In this document: piece after piece, positions 7,053 through 14,637 of the stretch
Numbering within the stretch: position 1 is the stretch's first letter
Layout: each line of letters begins with the position of its first letter
NCBI GenBank assembly: GCA_022846075.1
Contig: AP025582.1
Span: 1,550,001-1,614,000, forward strand
Direction: 5' to 3'
Length of the DNA: 64,000 nt
From: Oscillospiraceae bacterium
GTDB taxonomy: Bacteria > Bacillota > Clostridia > Oscillospirales > Oscillospiraceae
Notes under the pieces: model-generated
The model's input: the letters and a program-made list of their open reading frames with translations, nothing else
Told to the model about the DNA's origin: nothing
Databases searched by the model: none
Made by a program: the position numbers and the translations under genes

Positions 7053-8927
7053 TTGAATATATTGATGGAACGGTTCCATTTTCCTGAGGAGCTCTCCCTG
7101 GTGGTGGAGCACAGCCCCAGCGTCATCGTGCCCGAGAGCAAGGAGACCCTTTTCGAGCTGATTTTCGGCAATAAGCGCACCGACAAGATCGAGGTGGGCT
7201 ACGAGATCGAGGGGAAACTGGTGAAGGAGGCCAACGTGGTCCGCTGCCGGAACGGGGCGGTGGTGAACTACGCGGAGGACTATATGCGCCGCCGGGACCC
7301 GGACAGCATGCGGGTGGCCGACGAGCTGCCCACCGACAAGCCCCGGTTTGAGGAGGTATATGGCTACCCCTTCTCCGAGGCGAGGGGAGAGACCATGCGC
7401 TGGCTGGCCACCCAGGAGCTTATTTTGGTGCCCTTCAAGGCCGGCGGGTACGATTACGGCTATGAAGCGGTGCTGGTGTGCCCCCGAAACGCCGCCTTTT
7501 TCGCCTTTGCCCTCTCCCAGCTCCAGGCATTCATCAACATCCGGGAGGCGGAGAGCTTCACCCCCCGGGCCATCATTTACGTGGCACCCCCCTTCCGGCA
7601 CACCCGCTTTAACGGCAAACAGGTGGTGGTACATAGCCGGCAAGAGGGCCTCCACGAGATCTTCTCCTACAATCTCTACCCCGGCCCCTCCGCCAAGAAG
7701 GGGGTTTACAGCGTGCTGCTGGACATCGGGGAGCAGGAGGGATGGGTCACCGCCCACGCCTCCGCCGCCCGGATCATCACCCCCTATGAAAACGAGATGG
7801 TGATGATGCACGAGGGGGCTTCCGGCGGCGGCAAGAGCGAGCTGCTCCAGGACGTGCGCCGGGAGGAGGACGGCCGGGTGCTGGTGGGGGAGAACACCGT
7901 CACCGGCACCAGGCACTATATCAGCATGAGCGATACCTGTACCATCGAGCCGGTCACCGACGACATGGCCATCTGCCACCCCAGCTTCCAGCCCGCCAAC
8001 GGCAAGCTGGCCCTGGCGGACGGGGAGGACGGCTGGTTCGTGCGGGTGGACGGCATCACCGAGTATGGCAGCGACCCCACCTATGAGCGCATCTCTATCC
8101 ACACCAAAGAGCCCCTCATCTTCTTCAACCTCCAAGGGGTGCCCCGGGCCACCTGCCTTTTGTGGGAACACGCCCTGGACTCCGATGGCTCCACCTGCCC
8201 CAACCCCAGGGTCATCATCCCCCGCCGGATGATCGACCGGGTGGTAAAGACGCCGGTGGAGGTGGACGTGCGCAGCTTCGGGGTGCGGATGCCCCCCGCC
8301 ACGGCGGAAAAGCCCAGCTACGGCATCGTGGGGCTCATGCACATCCTGCCCCCGGCCTTGGCCTGGCTGTGGCGGCTGGTGGCGCCCAGAGGATACAATA
8401 ACCCCAGCATCAGCTCCGACGCGCCCCTGGCCAGCGAGGGGGTGGGCTCCTATTGGCCCTTTGCCACCGGTAAGCGGGTGGAGCAGGCCAACCTCCTGCT
8501 GGGGCAGATCATGGACTGCTCCGCCACCCGGTACGTGCTCATCCCCAACCAGCATATCGGCATCTACAAGATCGGCTTCTCCGCCGAGTGGATCGCCCGG
8601 GAGTACCTGGCCCGCCGGGGCGGCGTGAATATGCGCATGGACCGGCTGGTCCCCGCCCGGTGCCCCATCCTGGGGTACAGCCTCAAGGAGATGAAGGTGG
8701 ACGGACAGTACTTGTCCCCTAAATTCCTGCGTCCTGAGCTGCAGGAGCGGCTGGGGACGGCGGGCTATGACACCGGAGCCGGGATTTTGAACGATTTCTT
8801 CGCCCGGGAGCTGGCGGTTTACGACACCCCGGAGCTTCACCCGGTGGGACGGCAGATCATCGAGTGCTTCCGGCAGGGCGGCACGGTGGAGGACTACTGC
8901 CGCATCCTGCCCCTGGGGCTGGAATAA
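7053..8927 (+). CDS. DUF4914-like protein with P-loop
   Basis: A 624-aa soluble protein resembling the DUF4914 family, function unknown. It has a clear glycine-rich nucleotide-binding loop, EGASGGGKSE, at about 254-263, reminiscent of the PEP carboxykinase/HPr kinase class of P-loops. No membrane segment is evident. The start is probably TTG at 7053, with GAGGT 8 bases upstream; the next ATG (7065) has no ribosome binding site. It sits between holA and an RNase M5-like gene whose start is one base after its stop, so the latter two are probably co-translated. The family name rests on pattern recognition only. Confidence 0.6.
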   Translation: MNILMERFHFPEELSLVVEHSPSVIVPESKETLFELIFGNKRTDKIEVGYEIEGKLVKEANVVRCRNGAVVNYAEDYMRRRDPDSMRVADELPTDKPRFEEVYGYPFSEARGETMRWLATQELILVPFKAGGYDYGYEAVLVCPRNAAFFAFALSQLQAFINIREAESFTPRAIIYVAPPFRHTRFNGKQVVVHSRQEGLHEIFSYNLYPGPSAKKGVYSVLLDIGEQEGWVTAHASAARIITPYENEMVMMHEGASGGGKSELLQDVRREEDGRVLVGENTVTGTRHYISMSDTCTIEPVTDDMAICHPSFQPANGKLALADGEDGWFVRVDGITEYGSDPTYERISIHTKEPLIFFNLQGVPRATCLLWEHALDSDGSTCPNPRVIIPRRMIDRVVKTPVEVDVRSFGVRMPPATAEKPSYGIVGLMHILPPALAWLWRLVAPRGYNNPSISSDAPLASEGVGSYWPFATGKRVEQANLLLGQIMDCSATRYVLIPNQHIGIYKIGFSAEWIAREYLARRGGVNMRMDRLVPARCPILGYSLKEMKVDGQYLSPKFLRPELQERLGTAGYDTGAGILNDFFARELAVYDTPELHPVGRQIIECFRQGGTVEDYCRILPLGLE

Positions 8928-8928
8928 G

Positions 8929-9525
8929 ATGTTTCGCATCAAAGAGGCCATCGTGGTGGAGGGGCGGTACGACAAGAATACCCTCTCCCAGCTGGTGGAC
9001 ACCGTGATTTTGGAGACCTCCGGCTTTGCCATCTTCCAGGACACTGAGCGGCTGGTGCTGCTGCGGCGGCTGGCCCAGGCCCGGGGGCTCATCGTGCTCA
9101 CCGACTCCGACGGGGCGGGGTTCGTGATTCGGAACTATCTTAAGGGGGCCATCGACCCGGCCCTGGTGAAGCACGCCTATATCCCCGACCGCTACGGCAA
9201 GGAAAGGCGCAAGCGCCGGCCGGGCAAAGAGGGGAAGCTGGGAGTGGAGGGGATGCCTCCCCAAGTGCTGGAGCAGACCCTCCGGCAGGCGGGGGCCACC
9301 TTCCTGGACGAGGCGGGAGAGACGCCCCCCCCCAGACGGGCCATCACCAAGGCCGACCTCTATGCCTCTGGGCTCTCCGGAGGGGAGGGCTCCGCCCAGC
9401 GGCGCCGGGAGCTGCTGAAAACGCTGGATCTGCCGGAACATTTGAGCCCCAACGCCCTGCTGGTGGTGCTCAACGCCCTCTACGGATACGAGGAGTTGGC
9501 GGAGCGGGGGTTTCTGCGGGTATAA
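8929..9525 (+). CDS. RNase M5-like Toprim domain protein
   Basis: A 198-aa protein. The Toprim catalytic residues are in place: VEGRYD with Glu11, and DSDGAG with Asp59 and Asp61. These are followed by KLGVEG (about 103-108), as in ribonuclease M5, which matures 5S rRNA. The C-terminal half resembles the DUF4093 extension. The usual rnmV neighbour ksgA is not here; instead the gene is coupled to the DUF4914 gene (one-base gap). It may be a paralogue rather than the true 5S maturase, so no symbol is given. Confidence 0.7.
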   Translation: MFRIKEAIVVEGRYDKNTLSQLVDTVILETSGFAIFQDTERLVLLRRLAQARGLIVLTDSDGAGFVIRNYLKGAIDPALVKHAYIPDRYGKERRKRRPGKEGKLGVEGMPPQVLEQTLRQAGATFLDEAGETPPPRRAITKADLYASGLSGGEGSAQRRRELLKTLDLPEHLSPNALLVVLNALYGYEELAERGFLRV

Positions 9526-9539
9526 GGATGTGAACGAGT

Positions 9540-10070
9540 TTGTCTGAACTGAAATGGAAACGGCTGCTCTCCTGCCAGGACGAGTGGTATCCCGCCGCCC
9601 GGGCGCTCTATGAAAAGAGCTTTCCCCACCACGAGCAGAGGACGCCTCAGTCTCAGAGGGCGGCGCTGGAGTGCGGGGACTACCACTTCGACCTGATCTT
9701 TCAGGACGGACGGTTTGTGGGGGAGCTGCTCTACTGGGATACCCCGGCGTTTTCCTATGTGGAGCATTTCTGCATGGAGCCGTCGGTGCGGGGCCAGGGG
9801 TTGGGGCAGAAGGCCCTGGCGCTGCTGGCGGATCGGGTCGGGCCGGTGATCCTGGAGATTGACCCGCCGGCGGACGAGATATCCCGCCGCCGGAAGGGGT
9901 TTTATGAGCGCTGCGGCTTCCGGGAGAACCCTTATGACCACCGGCATCCGCCCTATCATCCGGGCAATGAGCCCCACCCGCTGCGGATCATGTCCTATCC
10001 CGCCGCGCTGGACCCGGCGGGCTGCGCCCGCTTTCAGGAATACCTGGAACAGCGGGTCATGGGACGGTAA
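9540..10070 (+). CDS. GNAT family N-acetyltransferase
   Basis: A 176-aa acetyl-CoA-dependent transferase. The acetyl-CoA loop is VRGQGLGQKAL and a later YERCGFRENPY forms the family's C-terminal strand-turn. The start is TTG at 9540, with a weak AAGGATG upstream. It follows the Toprim gene by 14 bases and could be the last gene of the holA unit. The substrate is unknown. Confidence 0.78.
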   Translation: MSELKWKRLLSCQDEWYPAARALYEKSFPHHEQRTPQSQRAALECGDYHFDLIFQDGRFVGELLYWDTPAFSYVEHFCMEPSVRGQGLGQKALALLADRVGPVILEIDPPADEISRRRKGFYERCGFRENPYDHRHPPYHPGNEPHPLRIMSYPAALDPAGCARFQEYLEQRVMGR

Positions 10071-10115
10071 ATGTTTGCCCTTGGCGGTTTTCAGAGCCGT
10101 TTTTGATCTTTCCGC

Positions 10116-10144
10116 TTGCTATTCCAAGGCGAATAGAGTATCAT
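10116..10144 (+). promoter_or_regulatory. Promoter of riboswitch-folT unit
   Basis: TTGCTA (10116-10121) and TATCAT (10139-10144), separated by 17 bases and placed just before the aptamer. Confidence 0.6.
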
Positions 10145-10156
10145 GAATCCAGAAAA

Positions 10157-10329
10157 GGCAGAGTAGGGATCAGCGTGTTGAGTGCCGGCGGGACGGGGAG
10201 TTGTCCGCCGGACGAAGTGCGTAGACACGCCGCAGTGCTGATCCCGCATCCCGCTGCCGCATAGGGCGGCGAATACGTCCTCCTCTGTGCGGTATTTCCG
10301 AAAGGACTGCCGAATACACAAAGGAGGAC
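10157..10329 (+). promoter_or_regulatory. Tetrahydrofolate (THF) riboswitch with translational platform
   Basis: The aptamer spans 10157-10258. The terminal stem pairs GGCA (10157-10160) with TGCC (10255-10258). P2 pairs 10166-10174 with 10237-10245, and GTGT (10175-10178) pairs with ACAC (10225-10228). A long hairpin lies around 10185-10211. The conserved GAGTAG and the internal-loop sequences match the THF class. The platform is translational: 10277-10289 is complementary at 12 of 13 positions to 10317-10329, which contains the folT AAAGGAGG. Folate binding should thus favour hiding the ribosome binding site. Confidence 0.88.
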
Positions 10330-10334
10330 TTTTT

Positions 10335-10946
10335 ATGTCCATTTGGGAAGAAACGCAGTATTCCTCACCCCTTTCCGCCGGGTATTGGCGCGCCGCGGCC
10401 GCCGATTTCCGAAAGCCCCGCGTTCTGGCCTTTGCCGCCCTGATGATCGCCGCCTGCGTGGCCCTGTCCTACATCCCCTCCATCCCCATCGGAGACGGAG
10501 GGGTCCGGGTGACCTGGGGCTTTTTGGCCCGGAGCTTATGCGGTTTGGTGGGGGGACCGGTGACGGCCCTGGTTTTCGGCTTTGCCGAGGACACTATCTC
10601 CTTTTTCATCCACCCAACCGGGGCCTATTTCCCGGGCTATGCCCTTACCACTATGCTGGGCACTATGATCTATGCCCTGTTCCTCTATCGGACCAAGGTA
10701 ACGGTAGTGCGGATCTTTTGGGCCAAACTGTGCACCAATGTCCTCAACGTGGTGCTGGGCTCCCTGTGGAGCGCCATTTTGTACAGCAAGGGATATCTTT
10801 ACTACATGACCACCAGCCTGGTCAAAAACGTGGTAATGCTGCCGGTGCAGACCGCCATGCTCTGCTTCCTTCTCGCCGCCCTGCTACCCATCCTCGGGCG
10901 AATGGGGTTTATTCCCGGCGGACAACGGCTGCGGTTTTACCGCTAG
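10335..10946 (+). CDS. folT: Folate ECF transporter S component
   Basis: A 203-aa membrane protein with about six hydrophobic segments, of the energy-coupling-factor substrate-binding type. It should capture folate and dock on a shared EcfAA'T module encoded elsewhere. The folate assignment rests on the THF riboswitch directly upstream plus S-component features such as WGFLARSLCGLVGGPVTALVFGFAED. ATG at 10335 has AAAGGAGG ahead of it; the earlier in-frame ATG at 10287 lies inside the riboswitch platform. It is a single-gene unit ended by a strong terminator. Confidence 0.85.
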   Translation: MSIWEETQYSSPLSAGYWRAAAADFRKPRVLAFAALMIAACVALSYIPSIPIGDGGVRVTWGFLARSLCGLVGGPVTALVFGFAEDTISFFIHPTGAYFPGYALTTMLGTMIYALFLYRTKVTVVRIFWAKLCTNVLNVVLGSLWSAILYSKGYLYYMTTSLVKNVVMLPVQTAMLCFLLAALLPILGRMGFIPGGQRLRFYR

Positions 10947-10950
10947 AAAA

Positions 10951-10982
10951 GAAGCCCCGTGAGCGTCAGCCCACGGGGCTTC
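10951..10982. terminator. Bidirectional terminator between folT and membrane protein gene
   Basis: GAAGCCCCGTG (10951-10961) pairs with CACGGGGCTTC (10972-10982). An A-run on the left serves the minus-strand gene; the right side has TCTTC. Confidence 0.75.
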
Positions 10983-10987
10983 TTCAT

Positions 10988-13000
10988 TTACGGAGTGATC
11001 CAGTCCGGCACCTGGTAGAGGGAGGCGTAATCCGGGTAGAGCGCGATGAGCCGTCGGGAAATGGAGAAGTAGTCCTCCGCCGTCCAGTCCTGGACGCGCT
11101 GGTAAATGCGGACAAGGGCGCCGTTTTCCAGCAAAAAGGTGTCGGGCAGGGGGGCGTAGGCCGTGCCCGGGCCGGTGTGCTCCAGGAGGTCGTGGACCAG
11201 AAGGGCCAGGACCTCTTGGTTTTCCTCCCCCAGGTGGGTCTGCACCGGGTCGCCCACAATGAGGTAGTCGGCCTGGGCGGTGTTCCAGTTGAAGGCATCC
11301 CGCTTGTCCACGGTGCCGTGGTACTGGATGACGGTCCGGGTCTCCGGCTCCGGCAGGTTCAGGGAGGCGTAAAGGCTGGTGAGGGTCTCGGTGTTGAGGG
11401 TAAAGGAGGAAGCCAGCACCACGGCCGTGTGTGGCTCCTCTTCCGACAGGCCGTTCACATAGTCGGCCAGGGCCAGAAGAGCGTCGATATCTGCGCGGCG
11501 GGGACCGTAGACCGTAAAAGAGGGGAGAAGATCAGGGGCGGCAATCTCTCCGATGGAGGCGGGCTGGGCCTTTGGGATCAAACAGTTGAGCGTGGTCGCC
11601 GCCGCCAGGAGGGCGCAGAGGAGGGGGGCGGCGGTAAGGATACAGTTGGCGGCCAGCAGAGCCAGAGCGGGCAGGTAGAGGAGCAGGTGTTGCTGGCCGT
11701 GGGACTGGACCGCGACGAAGGCCAGGAAACAGACTGCCAGCTGAACGAGCCCCAAGGCCAGTTTGGGCCTGGCTTCTTTTTGGACCAAGGATACCAGGGC
11801 ACTGAGGAGAAAGACCGCCAGCAAGGCCAGGCCGAAGTACCGGCAGAAGAGGAGGGCGTCACTCTTCAGGCCAAGGTCATAGGCGGAGTAGAGGTCGCCG
11901 TAATCGGTGCCCAGCACCTTGTCCAGTAGAAAACGGTAGGTGAAGGTGAGGGCACAGACGGCGCAGGAAGCGAAGAGGGCGGCGAAGTCCGCCCATTTTT
12001 TACGCTCGAAAATCACCTTGACCACCAGGGCCGCCACACCGAAGGAGGCGGCAAAGAAGAAAAAGTACCGGCGCAGCAGGAAGGTGCCCACCAGCAGGGC
12101 TCCGGCAAAAATTCCCCGGCTGACGGCGGGCCGGTCGCTGGTATAGATGACATAGGCCCAGATGCCTAGTCCCGCGGCGGCCACATCCACGTAGCCCACC
12201 AGACCAATATAGGTGAGCATGGGGAAAAGTCCCGCCAGGGCGAGCCCGCCCCATTTTTTGTCCTTCGCCAGCGCCGCCAGACCCCAGAGGCCTGGGAGCG
12301 TGTACAGGTTGGAGACGGCAAACACAAACACCGCCCGGCTGCCGCCCAAAAGGCGCATGAGGAGAGAGATGGGGAAGGCCAGCAGGTGGTTATAGTCCAG
12401 GGTGAGGGTGGTCTCCAGGATGCCCCGGAGATGGGCGTAGCCGAAGGGCTCCGCCGCCAGAGTGCGGGCGATGGCCCAGTATCCGGCGTTGTCCCAGACG
12501 TAGACGGTGCGGGAGGTGAGAACATAGACGGCCGTAAGGGCATTGAGGGCCAGGAACAGGATCAGCATTTGTCTCCAGCTCACCTGCCCCAGCCCCAGAA
12601 GATCCTTTCTGGCCCGGATGAGGGCCAGAACAATGACGGCGAAGACAGCGCCACTCCCGGCATGGCAGAGGAGGCGGAAGAAAGGGGCGGCGAGGAGCAG
12701 TCCCCCAGATTCCAGCATGGCGTAGCTGATATCGAAACACCCGCCCAATAGAAAGGCCAGACCTCCGGCCAATGCATTCTGCCAGGGAGTGCGGAAGGGA
12801 AGGCAAAGCCGCTTCACAAGGTCTAATTTGGCGCAGAGGGCGATCAGAAGGGCGGAGAGGACCAGGGCGGAAACCCCCATGACCACACCGGGGAGGCGCC
12901 CACCCAGGGCGGTCCAGAGACGGACCAGAAGCCAACTGCCCAGACAGGGAAAGACCGCCGCCCGGGCAAGCCAGCGGGCGGCGGAGTTTTTTTGAAGCAT
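10988..13000 (-). CDS. Polytopic membrane protein, GT-C glycosyltransferase-like
   Basis: A 670-aa protein with 10 or more hydrophobic segments and a soluble C-terminal domain of about 150 residues (from about DLLPSFTVYGP). The VYVWDNAGYWAIARTL segment resembles the acidic loop (D..Y) of GT-C/ArnT-like enzymes that use polyprenyl-phosphate sugars. The start has GAGGTGAT ahead. It stands alone between terminators. Function is inferred from topology and one motif; a substrate cannot be named. Confidence 0.5.
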   Translation of the reverse strand: MLQKNSAARWLARAAVFPCLGSWLLVRLWTALGGRLPGVVMGVSALVLSALLIALCAKLDLVKRLCLPFRTPWQNALAGGLAFLLGGCFDISYAMLESGGLLLAAPFFRLLCHAGSGAVFAVIVLALIRARKDLLGLGQVSWRQMLILFLALNALTAVYVLTSRTVYVWDNAGYWAIARTLAAEPFGYAHLRGILETTLTLDYNHLLAFPISLLMRLLGGSRAVFVFAVSNLYTLPGLWGLAALAKDKKWGGLALAGLFPMLTYIGLVGYVDVAAAGLGIWAYVIYTSDRPAVSRGIFAGALLVGTFLLRRYFFFFAASFGVAALVVKVIFERKKWADFAALFASCAVCALTFTYRFLLDKVLGTDYGDLYSAYDLGLKSDALLFCRYFGLALLAVFLLSALVSLVQKEARPKLALGLVQLAVCFLAFVAVQSHGQQHLLLYLPALALLAANCILTAAPLLCALLAAATTLNCLIPKAQPASIGEIAAPDLLPSFTVYGPRRADIDALLALADYVNGLSEEEPHTAVVLASSFTLNTETLTSLYASLNLPEPETRTVIQYHGTVDKRDAFNWNTAQADYLIVGDPVQTHLGEENQEVLALLVHDLLEHTGPGTAYAPLPDTFLLENGALVRIYQRVQDWTAEDYFSISRRLIALYPDYASLYQVPDWITP

Positions 13001-13050
13001 TTTATCACCTCGGATATGGGGCCCGGAGGCCAGGTCACCGCAGCGTTCAG

Positions 13051-13103
13051 AAAACTTGCCGGCGGCAAGTTTTTAGCGCAGGCTGCCCGGCTATGCCGGG
13101 CAG
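13051..13103 (-). terminator. Tandem hairpins after the HIT gene
   Basis: Hairpin 1 pairs 13083-13090 with 13096-13103. Hairpin 2 pairs AAAACTTGCC (13051-13060) with GGCAAGTTTT (13064-13073). On the minus strand hairpin 2 comes last and ends in TTTT, consistent with termination of the cupin-HIT transcript. Confidence 0.65.
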
Positions 13104-13127
13104 GTCTTACTTATGCAAGGAAACAAC

Positions 13128-13466
13128 TTAGCCTGGAGGCCAGGACATATCCCGCCCGGACAATACATGGAAATGCAGATGGTGGACGCTCTGACCGGCC
13201 TGGTCGCCGATATTGGAAACCACCCGGTAGCTCTCCAGACCCAACTCCTCGGCCAGCTTGGCGATGACGGCGAAGATGTGGCCCACGGTGGCCTGGTTGG
13301 CCCCGGAGACCTGGGACACCGATTGGATATGCTCCTTGGGAATAACCAGAAAGTGAGTGGGAGCCTGGGGGTCGATGTCATAGAAGGCGTAGCACAGGTC
13401 GTCCTCGTATACCTTTTTGGAGGGGATATTCCCGGCGATGATCTTGCAGAACAGGCAGTCGTTCAT
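13128..13466 (-). CDS. HIT family hydrolase (HinT-like)
   Basis: A 112-aa histidine-triad protein. The N-terminal CLFCKIIAG and the triad HHLHFH (about 95-100) match HinT-like nucleoside phosphoramidases. The normal length for the family is about 110-120 aa. ATG follows AAGAAAGGAG. It is the second gene of a two-gene unit, 15 bases after the cupin gene. Confidence 0.9.
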   Translation of the reverse strand: MNDCLFCKIIAGNIPSKKVYEDDLCYAFYDIDPQAPTHFLVIPKEHIQSVSQVSGANQATVGHIFAVIAKLAEELGLESYRVVSNIGDQAGQSVHHLHFHVLSGRDMSWPPG

Positions 13467-13481
13467 AAGAGGGCTCCTTTC

Positions 13482-13811
13482 TTATTGTTCCGGCACCACG
13501 GCGAAGAATTCCAGATCCTCGTCGCTGTCGTTGAGGAAGGTGTGGGCGTGGCCCTTGGGGCAGTAGTGGCAGGACCCGGCGGTCACGGGCTCGCTCACGC
13601 CGTCACAGATGATGGTCCCGGCACCGCTCAGGATATAGATGATCTCGCTGTTGGTGTCGTGGGTGTGCAGGCCAATGGAGGCGCCGGGGATCAGCGTGCC
13701 TCGCATGATCTTACACATATCGTCGGTAAACGTATGGACCCGAAATTCTTTTTCTCCACCCTTCATATTGGGGATGGTGGCCATTGGGATAGAGGCAAAG
13801 TCGATCAGCAT
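13482..13811 (-). CDS. Small cupin domain protein
   Basis: A 109-aa single-cupin beta barrel. The metal-binding motif GLHTHDTNSEIIYILSG (H-x-H...E) and the later H in GHAHTF are complete. Such proteins may be isomerases, dioxygenases or small-molecule sensors; none can be chosen from sequence. ATG is preceded by AAAAGGAG, and the HIT gene follows. Confidence 0.8.
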   Translation of the reverse strand: MLIDFASIPMATIPNMKGGEKEFRVHTFTDDMCKIMRGTLIPGASIGLHTHDTNSEIIYILSGAGTIICDGVSEPVTAGSCHYCPKGHAHTFLNDSDEDLEFFAVVPEQ

Positions 13812-13838
13812 GAAAACCGCTCCTTTTCTCTTTTTCTC

Positions 13839-13867
13839 ATTTTATACCAGGGCAGGGGAGAAGGCAA
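13839..13867 (-). promoter_or_regulatory. Promoter of cupin-HIT unit
   Basis: Minus strand TTGCCT (13862-13867), a 17-base spacer and TAAAAT (13839-13844). Confidence 0.55.
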
Positions 13868-13876
13868 GCCCCAATG

Positions 13877-13911
13877 CAGGGGAGGGACCGCCAGCCGGCG
13901 GCCCCTCCCTG
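13877..13911 (-). terminator. Terminator-like hairpin after the alaS unit
   Basis: 13877-13892 pairs, with a small bulge, with 13897-13911 just after the DUF4250 stop. No long U-run follows on the minus strand, so strength is uncertain. Confidence 0.5.
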
Positions 13912-13917
13912 TAAAAT

Positions 13918-14091
13918 TCAGCGAAATTGATTTTGGCTTTTGTCGTAGTGAAAGCCTGCGGCCCCCAGCTTTGCGGACAGCTCCGACGGAGACATGCCGT
14001 GGTCGTCACACAGGGCGTCCAGGGTGGGGAAGTGGTCCCGAAGTTGGGTGTTGACGAAGCTGAGGAGGATGAAGGGGGCCTGGGGCAGCAT
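13918..14091 (-). CDS. DUF4250 small protein
   Basis: A 57-aa gene. It begins MLPQAPFILLSFVN and contains LRDHFPTLDALCDDHGMS and a final KSQNQFR. This matches the small DUF4250 family common in Clostridia, which has no known function. The ATG lies three bases after the stop of the upstream gene and has GGGGAGGG ahead. It is the last gene of the alaS unit, so it should respond to the alanine T-box. Confidence 0.75.
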   Translation of the reverse strand: MLPQAPFILLSFVNTQLRDHFPTLDALCDDHGMSPSELSAKLGAAGFHYDKSQNQFR

Positions 14092-14094
14092 AGC

Positions 14095-14634
14095 TCAGCC
14101 CTCCCCGACGGGGCGGTCCAGCCCCAGTGCGTCATAGTATTCGTCGGAGAAGGCCAGACAGGACGGGTCAAAGGACGCTTGCAGGGCTTTCACCCGATGG
14201 AAGGGGTCCGCCGGGCCCGTTTGGAAAGCCGCCGCCAAGATGTTCAGCGCCCGGGACTTCTCCTCCTTGCCGGGGCCGTCAGCCTGGGCGTCCTCCACCA
14301 AGAGGGCGCGGAACGGAGCTTCCGCCAGCCAGGCGATTTGGGAGAGGGGGCTGGCGCTCCGGCAGTAGAGCAAATAGGACACAAACGTCCGCATATCCTG
14401 GGCCACGGGGAGAGCGTAGGTCCCCGGCTCACCCATGGACGGATCCACGCAGAAGACCCGCTGGTCGTCCGGCATGAGGACAAAGTGGATTCCATCCACC
14501 CCAAGGGTGCCCACCAGCTCCGCCCCCAGAGGTGTACAGAAGTAGGACATATCCTCCCAGCCCTGCCACATCAATCCAACGGACTCAAAGTCGAGTTTCA
14601 GCCCATGGAGCCGGGCCAAATCGTCTCTCGCCAC
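14095..14634 (-). CDS. Hypothetical protein in alaS operon
   Basis: A 179-aa soluble protein that I do not recognise. It is acidic and rich in aromatic residues, with GVDGIHFVLMPDDQRVFCVDPSMGEPGTYALPVA as its most regular stretch (beta-rich). It has no membrane segment or obvious catalytic motif. It starts at GTG three bases after alaS and is followed after three bases by DUF4250, so all three are almost certainly one message. A role linked to alanine or tRNA status is possible but not shown. Confidence 0.6.
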   Translation of the reverse strand: MARDDLARLHGLKLDFESVGLMWQGWEDMSYFCTPLGAELVGTLGVDGIHFVLMPDDQRVFCVDPSMGEPGTYALPVAQDMRTFVSYLLYCRSASPLSQIAWLAEAPFRALLVEDAQADGPGKEEKSRALNILAAAFQTGPADPFHRVKALQASFDPSCLAFSDEYYDALGLDRPVGEG

Positions 14635-14637
14635 AGC

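Noticed and set aside
7044-9101. 685-codon minus-strand ORF opposite the DUF4914 and Toprim genes
   Set aside because: Antisense shadow; the sense frames have ribosome binding sites and recognisable motifs.
10343-11929. 528-codon plus-strand ORF spanning folT and beyond
   Set aside because: Crosses the strong terminator at 10951-10982 and overlaps folT and the opposing membrane protein gene, both better supported.
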